The notes under the pieces: generated by a model
Seen by the model: only the letters and a program-made list of their open reading frames with translations
Databases searched by the model: none
Told to the model about the DNA's origin: nothing
Part shown: positions 19,794-31,764 of the stretch, one piece after another
Position numbering within the stretch: the first letter of the stretch is position 1
Layout of the letters: every line of letters begins with the position of its first letter
Source: Spongiibacter tropicus DSM 19543
GTDB taxonomy: Bacteria > Pseudomonadota > Gammaproteobacteria > Pseudomonadales > Spongiibacteraceae
NCBI RefSeq assembly: GCF_000420325.1
Contig: NZ_ATUS01000001.1
Span: 1,926,463-1,990,462 of the forward strand
Reading direction: 5' to 3'
DNA length: 64,000 bases
Made by a program: the position numbers and the translations under genes

Positions 19794-21656
19794 ATGGAGT
19801 ATCTGCGCTTCATCGTCGCCATAGCGATTGCCGCGATTCTGGCTGCGGGCAGTCTGCTGCTGCCCGAGCACCGATTCGACAGCAATGTGGTCGCACTGGC
19901 GGTATTTTCGACCGCACTGGCACTGCTGCTCGCCTATAGCAGTTTCCGTCTTGCACGCCTCAAACAACGCGCTGCCAGCAGCATAGAGGAGGCCGAGCGA
20001 CTGGCCACCTTGCTGGAACACAGTCCGGCGGCGCTGGTCTTGCTGGACCAGCAATTTCAGCCTCTTTATATCAACAAAAAATTCCGCAACCTCAGCCGCC
20101 TGCCCGATAACAGCCGCCGCGAAGATATCGCCGACATGCTGGCCCGCGTCAGTGAAGATACTCGCCAACAGGCGCTGGCCACGCTTCAACAAGGCCGCGA
20201 CTGGGAAGGGGAGCTGCATATGCAGCTGCAGGGCCAGGACGAGTATATATCGGCCGTGGCCAGTGCTATTTACGATGCCGAAGGAAACATCGAGCAGTAT
20301 CTGATCAGCTGCGAAGATATCTCCGAACACAAGGCGATTGCCAACCGGCTGTTTGTTCGCGAGCACTATAATGTGCTGACCGGCCTGCCCAATCGACAGC
20401 TGGCCCTGAAGAACCTCCAGCACAGTATTGAACAACGCAACGGCTTTGGATTGCTGCATATCGACCTGGATCGCGTTCGCTATATCAACGACTCGCTGGG
20501 TCACTGGGTCGTCGACCGCCTTTTCCGCAGCACGGCCGAGCGCCTGCAACGCTGCTTGCGTAACGACCAGTTGCTGGCGCACCTGGGGGCCGATGAATTT
20601 CTGGTGGTCCTTGGCGATAACAGCTGCCGCGACGAAGCCCGTATTTTTGCCGACAGCTTGCTCGAGATAATCAGCGAGCCACTCGCCATCGACACTCACG
20701 ATATCACCCTGTCCGCCAGCATCGGCATTGCCCTGTATCCGGATGATGGCGACGGCGCCGAAACCCTGTTGCGCCGGGCAGAAGCGGCCATGTTTACCGC
20801 TAAAAGCCGGGGCGGTGGTCAATTCTGTTTCTATGAAGCGGGCATGAGCAGCCAGGCCGAGCAGCGATTGGAAACCGAAGCTCAACTGCGGCGCGCCATT
20901 GAAAAAGATGAATTCAAGCTGCACTACCAACCCGTCGTCGACCTGAGTACCAACAAGCTGATCGGTGCCGAGGTGCTGCTGCGCTGGTATAACAACGAGC
21001 TGAAAAACCCCGGCCCTGACCGATTTATTGGCATCGCCGAAGAGTGTGGCCTGATCAACGGAATTGGCGAGTGGGTGTTGATCAACGCCTGCAAGCAGGC
21101 GGTGCGCTGGCGGCACGCCGGACTGCCCGAGATGAGTATTGCGGTGAATATCTCCGCCCGACAGTTCGAGGGCGCACAGGTGGTGGAGAGTGTTAAGAAA
21201 GCACTGAAACAGTCTGGGCTGCCCGCCAAACAACTCGAGCTGGAGATTACCGAGGGACTGCTGATTAACGACGATCCCAAAATCCGCGAGTGCTTCCAGC
21301 AGCTCAAGGCACTGGGAGTGAAGCTGTCACTGGACGACTTCGGCACCGGCTATGCGTCGCTGAGCTATCTTAAGCGCTATCCCTTCGATATTCTCAAAAT
21401 CGATCGCAGCTTTGTTCACGACATCGACCGCAGCGGCGACAGCATGACGCTGGTGAACGCCATTATCGCCATGGCCCACAGCTTCAATATGTCGGTGATT
21501 GCAGAAGGTGTGGAAAACCTTCAGCAGCGGCGCCTGCTGCGCGATCATCACTGTGACAAGGTTCAGGGCTTCCTCTACGCACCGGCGCTCAATGCGGAAA
21601 GTTTTGAAGACTGGGCGAGCCGCTACCGTGAAATCCAGCAGGCCCGCCACGTCTGA
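19794..21656 (+). CDS. PAS-GGDEF-EAL protein with degenerate GGDEF, probable c-di-GMP phosphodiesterase or sensor
   Basis: A 620-residue protein with two N-terminal membrane helices (residues 5-23 and 31-50), a PAS domain (about 65-180), a GGDEF domain (190-350) and an EAL domain (365-610). The GGDEF signature reads GADEF (265-269), so diguanylate cyclase activity is doubtful. The EAL signature reads EVLLRW (393-398) but keeps the first Glu. Other catalytic segments, such as ITEGLL and DDFGTGYASLSYLK (514-527), are intact. A phosphodiesterase is therefore the more likely activity (inference). It is convergent with the large lipoprotein gene, with nine bases between. Confidence 0.93.
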   Translation: MEYLRFIVAIAIAAILAAGSLLLPEHRFDSNVVALAVFSTALALLLAYSSFRLARLKQRAASSIEEAERLATLLEHSPAALVLLDQQFQPLYINKKFRNLSRLPDNSRREDIADMLARVSEDTRQQALATLQQGRDWEGELHMQLQGQDEYISAVASAIYDAEGNIEQYLISCEDISEHKAIANRLFVREHYNVLTGLPNRQLALKNLQHSIEQRNGFGLLHIDLDRVRYINDSLGHWVVDRLFRSTAERLQRCLRNDQLLAHLGADEFLVVLGDNSCRDEARIFADSLLEIISEPLAIDTHDITLSASIGIALYPDDGDGAETLLRRAEAAMFTAKSRGGGQFCFYEAGMSSQAEQRLETEAQLRRAIEKDEFKLHYQPVVDLSTNKLIGAEVLLRWYNNELKNPGPDRFIGIAEECGLINGIGEWVLINACKQAVRWRHAGLPEMSIAVNISARQFEGAQVVESVKKALKQSGLPAKQLELEITEGLLINDDPKIRECFQQLKALGVKLSLDDFGTGYASLSYLKRYPFDILKIDRSFVHDIDRSGDSMTLVNAIIAMAHSFNMSVIAEGVENLQQRRLLRDHHCDKVQGFLYAPALNAESFEDWASRYREIQQARHV

Positions 21657-21665
21657 GCGCCAGCG

Positions 21666-24437
21666 CTACGGCAGGCGGGGATGCAAGGCGCTATCTCCAG
21701 ACCATATTGCGGGCGGCAGGCAGAGGGGCAGGGGAGACGCGCCCGGCAACAGCCAGACAGGCGCCGCAAAGGCAACAGGGCGATCACCGGCATCGCCATC
21801 CAGAACCCGCACAAAGGCATAGCGTTTTTCCGCCGACACGGTGAGTGTGCCCGTCAGTGTGTCGCCACGCCCTTCTGCAATCACTTCATTCCCCGGCCCC
21901 ACCAGTTGAATTCGGGCACTGCTCATCGGCGCGCCGCTGTGGCGACGCACCGTCACAGTAAAGGGCAGAGTCGTTCCGGCAGGACGCTGTAATCTCGCAC
22001 CCATGGCCTGACCATCAACGTGGTAGTCGAGGCGCAAATCATTGTAATGCTGCGCCACGGCGTACATGCGCCGGGCAAGCATGGCGTCGCGCAGATCGTC
22101 CAGCTTACGGGAGCGAGCGACAATCACCGTTTTAGGCAGATCGGGGTCACCCCAGGTAACCCCGTGATGATCTTCCGAGCCCACCGGCGCAAGGTGCCAG
22201 CCCTTGTCCAGAGCGTAGCTGAACCAACTGCCGAGCGGGCCATCGCTGTCATATTCACTGCCCTTGCCAAACACCTCCAGCCCTACCACCCGATAGTCGG
22301 CGTGGGGAACGTAGCGGAAGTCATTAAAGGTAAAGCCCGGGTCTCCACCGGCAAACTCAAAGGCACTCTCCAGATCATCTTCCCGACCCGGATGATTGAA
22401 GCTGAGCAGGCCATCGCTGCCGCCGCCAAACTGCGCGGGATAGCTGAACCACTCCCAGAACAGTGCCATGGTCACGGCGTAGCCGGGCCCGGTTTTAGCA
22501 TTGACGTAATTGCGCGAGAAGAAAATATTGGCATGCCCGAAACGGTCAGAGGTCCACTCAAAACCACGAAACGCGGTAAAGCTGTCGTCGCTAGCCGCCT
22601 CACTCTGCGTCAGCGTTGCCGACCACTTGGCAAAGGCGTCCTGTGGCCGGTCTTTATCAACCAGAATCAGACAGTAGAGAAAGTCCTCGGCACTGCACTC
22701 CGCGCGACTCAGCCCCACTGAAAGCGGAATACCGATATTGTCAGAGTGGTCGGCGCTGCCAACAAAATCAAAACCGCTCTGTTTTACCCGGCGATAAACG
22801 TCTGCCGGGCGGGTCAACGGCGTGCCATCTGAATAGGCCGTGTGCTCATGAAGGCTACCCGCATAGTGGTAGAAACTGTCGGCGTCATAGGCGGGCGTGC
22901 ACGCATCGGCGGGCGCTTCCGGACCGATCTGTTCCAACACATAGCTCGGGTCCGTGACATCCAGAAAGGCGTCGTAGCAACCCGCAGCCGTCGGCTCACT
23001 CAAACAGTTTCTTACCGAGGGACCGATCAGGTCGCCCAGCAGGCAGTCTGGGCTGAGAGGGTCATCGCAGGCGGCAAACGCGTCGGGATTCAATAACGCC
23101 GACATGGGGTAGAGGGGACAACCCATCTGCAAGGGATCCATCAGACAATTCAATGGGTCAACATCCGCCGCCTGTCGCGGCAGCAGTTGCAGGCGGCGCA
23201 CGGCCGTCGTGGTATCGACGCCGTCACTCACACGCAGGGCCAAATCGACTTCGATCGGTGCATCCAGTGCCGGCACCGTCAGCTCGGCGTGTGTCTCTTG
23301 CGCGTTTCGCACCGCCAAGGGAGGCTGGCCTTCTTCCTGTAAGGGCTCCCAGAAATAACTCAACGCATCACCATCGGCATCGCTGGCATCCGCCTGCAGG
23401 CGGATGGTCTCGCCGCTGTAGGCAACAGCACTGCTTACCGCGGCGGTATGGATCAGCGGGGTCGCATTGCTGGCCGGTTGCAGCAGAATGTGAATATCAT
23501 CGTGGGCTTCCGCAGCCTCGTTATCAATCGCGGTAAGCCGCAGAAGCATTTCACGCGGCACAGCCGTCAGTGGCGCCACAAACCGCGCGGTCAGACTGTC
23601 GGCATCAACAATCTCCAGGTCAGCGTCTTCTCCCAACGCGCGCCAGAGTACGGCGCTGATACTCCCATCGGGGTCAGACGCACGCCCTGACAAGCGAACC
23701 GTGTCGCGACTTTTCGCCGTCATATCTTCGCCCGCATCGACCTCAGGTAACTGATTAACGAGGTTGTCCAATACGTACAGGCGCAGGGTTTTACGAGCAA
23801 CAAAGCCTCCGCTGTCACGTACCGCAAGCTCGAATACCAGGGTCTCGGGCTGATCCACCTGCGGTAGCTGAAGCTGGAGAGTATCCTGGTCGCTCGCACC
23901 GATAACGCTTGCCGCAGGCCCGTTGAGCTGTGTCCACCGCAGGGCCCGCACGCTGCGTCCGCCACGCGCTTGCGCCGAAGCATTGAGGTGGATCGCTGAG
24001 GCTTCATCGACGGTTCTGTCTTCACCGAGAGAAATGAGGGGTTTTTCGGCGGGATGCTCGGACGGGTAAACGTGGACGGTCTTTGTGGACTCACCCACAG
24101 TCACCCCCTCTTGCCGGGCCGCAGCTCGCACAACGAGGCTACTCGCCGCACCGGGCTCAACACTTCGGTAGCTGAAGCGCTCACCGTCTATCTGCTGCAA
24201 ATCAAGAAGGCCATTACCCTCGAGAACCTGCCAGCGCCATTCCACGGCCTCGTCGCCATCAACGTCGGCGATCAGCGTTTGCACGTGGCCGGCGGCAATA
24301 GTGCCCGCGCCGGATATCACAATTCGGCGTTCAACTGGGTCGGGAGTCGTCTCGCTATTTGAACCGCTTCCAGAACCCCCACAGCCCAGCAGCATCGCCA
24401 CGACGACAGTCAGGCCGCTCCATGTATGCGCGCGCAT
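21666..24437 (-). CDS. Large lipoprotein with PKD-like repeats and a PHP-type (DUF3604-like) metallohydrolase domain
   Basis: A 923-residue protein with a lipoprotein signal (lipobox LLGC, Cys19) and a Ser/Gly-rich linker. Three Ig/PKD-like modules follow (about residues 130-225, 228-320 and 328-420; e.g. VDAGEDMTAKSRDTVRLSG, SDPDGSI). A cysteine-rich stretch (430-515) precedes a PHP-like domain with candidate metal ligands in LHEHTAYSDG (529-538), ADHSD (562-566), FNHPG (690-694) and EDHHG (755-759). This pattern fits DUF3604-type proteins, which I recall as PHP-superfamily enzymes. Surface or periplasmic hydrolysis of a phosphate or ester compound is an inference. It ends beside the GGDEF/EAL gene. 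Confidence 0.8.
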   Translation of the reverse strand: MRAHTWSGLTVVVAMLLGCGGSGSGSNSETTPDPVERRIVISGAGTIAAGHVQTLIADVDGDEAVEWRWQVLEGNGLLDLQQIDGERFSYRSVEPGAASSLVVRAAARQEGVTVGESTKTVHVYPSEHPAEKPLISLGEDRTVDEASAIHLNASAQARGGRSVRALRWTQLNGPAASVIGASDQDTLQLQLPQVDQPETLVFELAVRDSGGFVARKTLRLYVLDNLVNQLPEVDAGEDMTAKSRDTVRLSGRASDPDGSISAVLWRALGEDADLEIVDADSLTARFVAPLTAVPREMLLRLTAIDNEAAEAHDDIHILLQPASNATPLIHTAAVSSAVAYSGETIRLQADASDADGDALSYFWEPLQEEGQPPLAVRNAQETHAELTVPALDAPIEVDLALRVSDGVDTTTAVRRLQLLPRQAADVDPLNCLMDPLQMGCPLYPMSALLNPDAFAACDDPLSPDCLLGDLIGPSVRNCLSEPTAAGCYDAFLDVTDPSYVLEQIGPEAPADACTPAYDADSFYHYAGSLHEHTAYSDGTPLTRPADVYRRVKQSGFDFVGSADHSDNIGIPLSVGLSRAECSAEDFLYCLILVDKDRPQDAFAKWSATLTQSEAASDDSFTAFRGFEWTSDRFGHANIFFSRNYVNAKTGPGYAVTMALFWEWFSYPAQFGGGSDGLLSFNHPGREDDLESAFEFAGGDPGFTFNDFRYVPHADYRVVGLEVFGKGSEYDSDGPLGSWFSYALDKGWHLAPVGSEDHHGVTWGDPDLPKTVIVARSRKLDDLRDAMLARRMYAVAQHYNDLRLDYHVDGQAMGARLQRPAGTTLPFTVTVRRHSGAPMSSARIQLVGPGNEVIAEGRGDTLTGTLTVSAEKRYAFVRVLDGDAGDRPVAFAAPVWLLPGASPLPLCLPPAIWSGDSALHPRLP

Positions 24438-24510
24438 GTCTCACCCTCAATCCCAAGCCAAATAGCCGCGCAGTGTAGAGGTGAATCGTGACAGCCGTAT
24501 TAAAAGAGGG

Positions 24511-25311
24511 TCAGGACAGGCCCCGGTGCCGCCGAATCAAATCGTAGGCCGCTCGGATGTCCTGCGACTTCTCCGTTGCCAGCTTGATCATGTCCTCAGG
24601 CACTCCTTTGGCGATCAGCTTATCGGGGTGATGCTCGCTCATTAGTCGCCGGTAAGCCTTTTTCAACTCGGCATCGCTGACCTCGGCGTTAATCCCCATC
24701 GCCTGATAGGCATCAGCCAGTTCGTCGTGACGGTCACGGTGCGCCTGCTCACGGTTCGAGGAGTATTGATAGTGGAAGTGGTGCTGGGCGCGGGTCATGT
24801 TCAGCAGCTGCTCGAAGCGCGCGCTATTGAAGCCGAGAAAATGCGCCACACGGCGAAGCACCTTTTCCTCCGCCGGATCGATGGTCCCGTCAGCAACGGC
24901 CATCGCCAACAGTGCCTCAATCAGCATCTGTTTGAGCAGTGGCTGACGTCCGCAGTGCTCGATGAAGGTCGAGACACAAGTCTCGAGTTCGAAACCGGCT
25001 TCGCTACCCTCTTTAAACCGGGCTATCGCCTGACGGCGGCGCTCACCACTCAACCCCAGTTGCGTAAATATCGCCTCGGCCTGCTGAACCTCCATCTCGC
25101 AGACGCGCCCGTCGGCCTTGGCGAGGTAACCCATAATGCGGAAAGTGCTGTCAAAGAAGACCTTTTGCAGCTGCTCTCGCTCAGCGACGTAATTGAAGCC
25201 CATGGCCCGCTTCAGGCCTCGGTCAAACAGGTGCCCGATAAGCAGGCCAACGGCAGCCAGAATGAGGCCTCCCGAAAAGTAGCCCAGCAAGGCACCAATG
25301 ATTTTTCCCAT
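24511..25311 (-). CDS. djlA: Membrane-anchored J-domain co-chaperone DjlA
   Basis: The ATG at 25311 gives a 266-residue protein. It has one N-terminal membrane helix (IIGALLGYFSGGLILAAVGLLIG, about residues 4-26), a central TerB-like helical domain, a basic/His-rich linker (HHFHYQYSSNREQAHRDRHDE) and a C-terminal J domain with the HPD motif (SEHHPDKLIAKG). This is the DjlA layout. J proteins stimulate the ATPase of DnaK. It is divergent from glyQ. Confidence 0.95.
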   Translation of the reverse strand: MGKIIGALLGYFSGGLILAAVGLLIGHLFDRGLKRAMGFNYVAEREQLQKVFFDSTFRIMGYLAKADGRVCEMEVQQAEAIFTQLGLSGERRRQAIARFKEGSEAGFELETCVSTFIEHCGRQPLLKQMLIEALLAMAVADGTIDPAEEKVLRRVAHFLGFNSARFEQLLNMTRAQHHFHYQYSSNREQAHRDRHDELADAYQAMGINAEVSDAELKKAYRRLMSEHHPDKLIAKGVPEDMIKLATEKSQDIRAAYDLIRRHRGLS

Positions 25312-25405
25312 GTTTCCGCTCCGCGAGGAATTTTGGGAATCATAGCAAGCCGCCCCAACACAGAGCCAACTGCGATCTCGCGTCGCCCCGCTGCTCACAA
25401 GCCTG

Positions 25406-25411
25406 TATAAT
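25406..25411 (+). promoter_or_regulatory. Probable glyQ -10 box
   Basis: TATAAT lies 51 bases before the glyQ GTG in the djlA-glyQ divergent gap. No good -35 match is visible 17 bases upstream, so only the -10 element is claimed. Confidence 0.45.
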
Positions 25412-25462
25412 CGCCGTCTTTCTGACACCGATTTGAGCACAGCGCACGAAGTGGGGATCACT

Positions 25463-26413
25463 GTGAACCAGGCAGATGTAAGCAGCTTTCAGGGACTTAT
25501 CCTGAGCCTGCAGCAATTTTGGGCCAAGCAGGGCTGCGTCGTATTGCAGCCTCTGGATATGGAAGTTGGCGCGGGTACGTTTCACCCGGCCACTTTTTTG
25601 CGGGCAGTAGGCCCGGAGAGCTGGAACGCGGCATACGTTCAACCTTGTCGCCGCCCCACTGATGGTCGCTACGGTGAAAATCCCAACCGTCTGCAGCACT
25701 ACTACCAGTTTCAGGTCGTGATGAAGCCCTCACCGGACAATATTCAGGAGCTGTACCTGGACTCGCTGCGCATGCTGGGTATTGACCCCACGGTCCACGA
25801 CATTCGCTTTGTTGAGGACAACTGGGAGTCTCCCACACTGGGCGCCTGGGGCCTGGGCTGGGAAGTCTGGCTGAACGGCATGGAAGTCACCCAGTTCACT
25901 TACTTCCAGCAGGTGGGCGGCATCGAGTGCTTCCCTGTGACCGGCGAAATCACCTACGGCCTTGAGCGCATTGCCATGTACCTGCAGGGCGTCGACAGTA
26001 TCTATGACTTGGTATGGACCGATGGCCCCGAGGGCAAAGTGACCTACGGCGATGTGTTCCACCAGAACGAAGTGGAAATGTCGACCTACAACTTTGAGGA
26101 AGCGGACGTTCAGCAGTTGTTCGCCAACTTCGACCACTATGAAGCAGAGAGCCAGCGTCTGGTCGCCAAGGGCTTGCCCCTGCCTGCCTATGAAATGGTG
26201 ATGAAAGCGTCCCACGTCTTCAACCTGCTGGATGCCCGCCACGCCATCTCGGTGACTGAGCGCCAGCGCTTTATTCTGCGCGTGCGTGGCTTGGCCCGTG
26301 CGGTAGCCAACGCCTACGATGAGGCGCGCAACCAGCTCGACTATCCGCTGGCCAGCGACGAACGAAAAGCACTTTGGCGCGAGCAGTTTCGCGCAGAACA
26401 AGGAAACGCGTGA
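25463..26413 (+). CDS. glyQ: Glycyl-tRNA synthetase alpha subunit
   Basis: The GTG at 25463, preceded by GGGGA, gives a 316-residue protein starting [20 protein letters not shown], which agrees with the usual GlyQ N-terminus. A TTG at 25433 would add ten residues. Class II synthetase motifs include [40 protein letters not shown] and [20 protein letters not shown]. It forms the alpha2-beta2 enzyme with GlyS. The stop shares a base with the glyS start (TGATG). Confidence 0.97.
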   Translation: MNQADVSSFQGLILSLQQFWAKQGCVVLQPLDMEVGAGTFHPATFLRAVGPESWNAAYVQPCRRPTDGRYGENPNRLQHYYQFQVVMKPSPDNIQELYLDSLRMLGIDPTVHDIRFVEDNWESPTLGAWGLGWEVWLNGMEVTQFTYFQQVGGIECFPVTGEITYGLERIAMYLQGVDSIYDLVWTDGPEGKVTYGDVFHQNEVEMSTYNFEEADVQQLFANFDHYEAESQRLVAKGLPLPAYEMVMKASHVFNLLDARHAISVTERQRFILRVRGLARAVANAYDEARNQLDYPLASDERKALWREQFRAEQGNA

Positions 26414-28497
26414 TGAGCAAGCGAGATCTGCTGATTGAGATTGGCACTGAAGAACTGCCACCCAAAGCCCTGAACACGCTGTCACAAGCTTTCACGCAAA
26501 GTATTGCCGAGCAGCTCCAGAGTGAAGCGCTGCACAGCGACGCCATTACGGCCTATGCCTCACCTCGCCGGCTGGCCGTGCTGATCAGCGGTCTGGACGA
26601 ACAGGCACCGGACAAGGCCATTGAGAAATGGGGCCCGCCGGTCAAAGTCGCGTTTAAAGATGGGCAGCCCACCAAGGCCGCAGAAGCCTTTGCCAGCGGC
26701 AATGGCATTGCACTGGAAGACTTGAACAATTACATCGCCAACGATGGCAAGCAGGATAAGCTCTGCTACCGCAGCACGCAGGCAGGCAGTCTGAGCAAGG
26801 CGCTGGTTGCAGGTATCACCGAGCAGGCGCTGGCATCGCTGCCCATCCCAAAGCGCATGCGCTGGGGCGCCAAGCGCGAGCAGTTTGTTCGTCCGGTCCA
26901 CTGGATCATTATGCTGTTTGGCGACGAGGTCATTAGCGACAGCGTGATGGGCATTGAAGCCGGTCGCGACAGCCGCGGGCACCGCTTTCACAGCCAGGGT
27001 GCGATCAGCATTCAGTCTCCCTCAAGCTATGTCGAGCAGATGGAAAGCCAGGGCAAGGTCATTGTGGACAGCGAACGCCGCAAGGCGATGATTCGCCGTC
27101 AGGTGGAGGCGGAAGGGGAGCGACTGGGCGGCCAAGCCGTCATCGACGACGACCTGCTGGACGAAGTCACCGCGCTGGTTGAATGGCCGGTAGCGCTGGC
27201 GGGTAACTTTGAAGAACGCTTCCTGAAAGTCCCCGCCGAAGCCTTGGTGTCTTCTATGAAGGAGCACCAGAAGTACTTCCATGTCGTCGACCCTGACGGC
27301 AAACTTATGCCGCACTTTATTACCGTCTCAAACATTGAAAGCAGCGACCCGAAAAAGGTCATTGATGGCAACGAGCGGGTGATTCGTCCTCGCCTCAGTG
27401 ACGCCGCCTTCTTTTTTGAAACAGACTGCAAAAGCTCTTTGGCTGAACGCCGCGAGCGCCTGAAAAGTATCGTTTTTCAGGAAAAGCTGGGCAGTATTTT
27501 TGACAAAACCGAGCGCGTCGCGACGCTGGCCGCCGCGATAGCTAATCAGCTCAGTTATAGCGCTGATGATGCTCGCCGGGCGGCGGAACTTTGCAAAAGC
27601 GATCTGGTATCGGAAATGGTGCTGGAATTTGACGATATGCAAGGTATCGCCGGTTACTACTACGCTGTGAATGACGGCGAGAACGACAATATCGCGCAGG
27701 CGATGCAGCAACAATACCTGCCCCGTTTTGCCGGCGACGCGCTCCCAGAGTGCGAAGCGGGTATTGCCGTTGCTCTGGCCGACCGGCTCGATACGATCAG
27801 CGGTATTTTTGGCATCGGCCAGCAGCCCTCGGGCTCTAAAGATCCTTTTGCGCTGCGCCGCGCGTCACTCGCCGTCATGCGGATTATTATCGAGAAAGGC
27901 CTGGATCTGGACCTGGGTGAGTTGCTGGGTGTCGCGCTTAAACAGCATGCCGCCGCAGACAACAGCGCTGAACAGCAACAGACCATTCTCAACTATATGT
28001 TTGAGCGCCTGCGCGCCTGGTATGAAGACCAAGGCATCAGTGCGGAAATTTTCCTCGCCGTCGGTGCCAAAGGCGTTACCCGCCCGACCGATTTCGACCT
28101 GCGCGTAAAAGCAGTACAGGCCTTCGCGCAACTGGAAGAAGCCAGCGCACTGGCCGCCGCTAACAAGCGGGTGTCCAATATTCTGGCGAAATCCGAGCTG
28201 GCATTGGGCGATGCTGTAGACGAAGCACTGTTGCAGGAAGAAGCCGAGAAAGGCCTGTTCGTCGCGATGCAGGCGAGCAACCAGCAAGTCGAACCGTTGT
28301 TTGCCAAGCACGACTACACCGAAGGCCTCAAAACACTGGCGGTACTGCGCACCCCGGTCGACCGCTTCTTTGACGAGGTGATGGTCAATGCCGAGGACGA
28401 GGCCCTCAAGAAGAACCGGCTGACCCTGCTCAGCCAGCTACAGGCTCTGTTCCTGGAGGTAGCGGATATTTCGCTGCTGGTTCCAGCCAAGAAATAA
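26413..28497 (+). CDS. glyS: Glycyl-tRNA synthetase beta subunit
   Basis: A 694-residue subunit, normal in length, beginning SKRDLLIEIGTEELPPKAL. The family blocks KRMRWGAKREQFVRPVHWII, then VSSMKEHQKYFHVVDPDG, then KTERVATLAAAIANQL, and a C-terminal anticodon-binding-like domain (FFDEVMVNAEDEALKKNRL) are present. The start at 26413 is coupled to glyQ. It is followed after eight bases by plsC. Confidence 0.97.
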   Translation: MSKRDLLIEIGTEELPPKALNTLSQAFTQSIAEQLQSEALHSDAITAYASPRRLAVLISGLDEQAPDKAIEKWGPPVKVAFKDGQPTKAAEAFASGNGIALEDLNNYIANDGKQDKLCYRSTQAGSLSKALVAGITEQALASLPIPKRMRWGAKREQFVRPVHWIIMLFGDEVISDSVMGIEAGRDSRGHRFHSQGAISIQSPSSYVEQMESQGKVIVDSERRKAMIRRQVEAEGERLGGQAVIDDDLLDEVTALVEWPVALAGNFEERFLKVPAEALVSSMKEHQKYFHVVDPDGKLMPHFITVSNIESSDPKKVIDGNERVIRPRLSDAAFFFETDCKSSLAERRERLKSIVFQEKLGSIFDKTERVATLAAAIANQLSYSADDARRAAELCKSDLVSEMVLEFDDMQGIAGYYYAVNDGENDNIAQAMQQQYLPRFAGDALPECEAGIAVALADRLDTISGIFGIGQQPSGSKDPFALRRASLAVMRIIIEKGLDLDLGELLGVALKQHAAADNSAEQQQTILNYMFERLRAWYEDQGISAEIFLAVGAKGVTRPTDFDLRVKAVQAFAQLEEASALAAANKRVSNILAKSELALGDAVDEALLQEEAEKGLFVAMQASNQQVEPLFAKHDYTEGLKTLAVLRTPVDRFFDEVMVNAEDEALKKNRLTLLSQLQALFLEVADISLLVPAKK

Positions 28498-28505
28498 GGC
28501 AAAGC

Positions 28506-29237
28506 ATGAAATCGCTGTACACCGGGATATTGGCCATCCGTTCGGCGGCATTTTTTGCCGCCTATGCGTTCATTACCCTGTTCTTCAGTATCAGCGGCAT
28601 TCTTTTCACCTGGTTTTTGCCGTTCAGGCTACGCGGCCGGTATTTTGTTATTGGCAACACCCTGATCATCCTCTGTCTGCGACTATTCTGCGGCGTCCGT
28701 ACGGAAGTTATCGGCGCGCTGCCTAAGGCGTCAGATGGCCCCTACGTCGCCTTGGCCAAGCACCAAAGCCAATGGGAAACCTTTTATCTGCAGTGGTTTC
28801 TGTTTCCCGTTGCCACCGTCGTCAAGAAGGAGCTGCTGTCGATTCCCTTCTTTGGCTGGGCGCTGCGCATGATGAATGCCATTGGTATTGATCGCAGCAA
28901 TCCACGTACAGCCATGCGCCAGACCATGGAGAAGGGCACGCAGCGACTGCGCGACGGCTACAACCTGCTTATCTTTCCCGAAGGCACTCGAGTGAATCAT
29001 GGTGAGCGCGGCAAGTATGCGCGCGGTGGCGCCGGTATCGCGGTGAAAGCTGGAGCGCCTATATTACCCATCGCGCACAATGCCGGGCGCGTCTGGCCGG
29101 CGAAAAGCCTGATTATTCACCCCGGTGTGGTCACTCTGCATATTGGCGCACTGATCAACACACACGACAGAGACCCGAAACAGCTTTCAGAAGAAGTGGG
29201 GGAGTGGATCGAAGCACGCTGTTCAGAAATGCCGTGA
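28506..29237 (+). CDS. plsC: 1-acyl-sn-glycerol-3-phosphate acyltransferase
   Basis: A 243-residue membrane-associated acyltransferase that makes phosphatidic acid. It has an N-terminal hydrophobic segment (residues 10-40), the catalytic block KHQSQWETFYLQW (HX4E rather than HX4D, common in this subgroup), VKKELLSIPFFGWALR, and the FPEGTRVNHGERGKYARGGAGIAVKAG substrate-binding block. In Pseudomonas a similar gene lies between gyrB and glyS. It is followed by a bidirectional terminator shared with gyrB. Confidence 0.93.
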   Translation: MKSLYTGILAIRSAAFFAAYAFITLFFSISGILFTWFLPFRLRGRYFVIGNTLIILCLRLFCGVRTEVIGALPKASDGPYVALAKHQSQWETFYLQWFLFPVATVVKKELLSIPFFGWALRMMNAIGIDRSNPRTAMRQTMEKGTQRLRDGYNLLIFPEGTRVNHGERGKYARGGAGIAVKAGAPILPIAHNAGRVWPAKSLIIHPGVVTLHIGALINTHDRDPKQLSEEVGEWIEARCSEMP

Positions 29238-29254
29238 ACAGAAACTCCGCCCAT

Positions 29255-29286
29255 AAAAAAGCCCGGCATGTGCCGGGCTTTTTTAT
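29255..29286. terminator. Bidirectional intrinsic terminator between plsC and gyrB
   Basis: GCCCGGCA and TGCCGGGC (29261-29268 and 29271-29278) form an 8-bp stem around TG. An A-run lies before the stem and a T-run after it, so it can end transcription of plsC (+) and gyrB (-). Confidence 0.9.
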
Positions 29287-29304
29287 TTCTGACAGATGTC
29301 AGCA

Positions 29305-31734
<2,430 letters not shown>

Positions 31735-31764
31735 CTAACACCAGCGCCTTGCCCTGCAGCAAGC

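Noticed and set aside
19779-21233. A 484-codon open frame on the minus strand opposite the GGDEF/EAL gene
   Set aside because: It shows no recognisable motif and lies entirely across a well-supported coding region.
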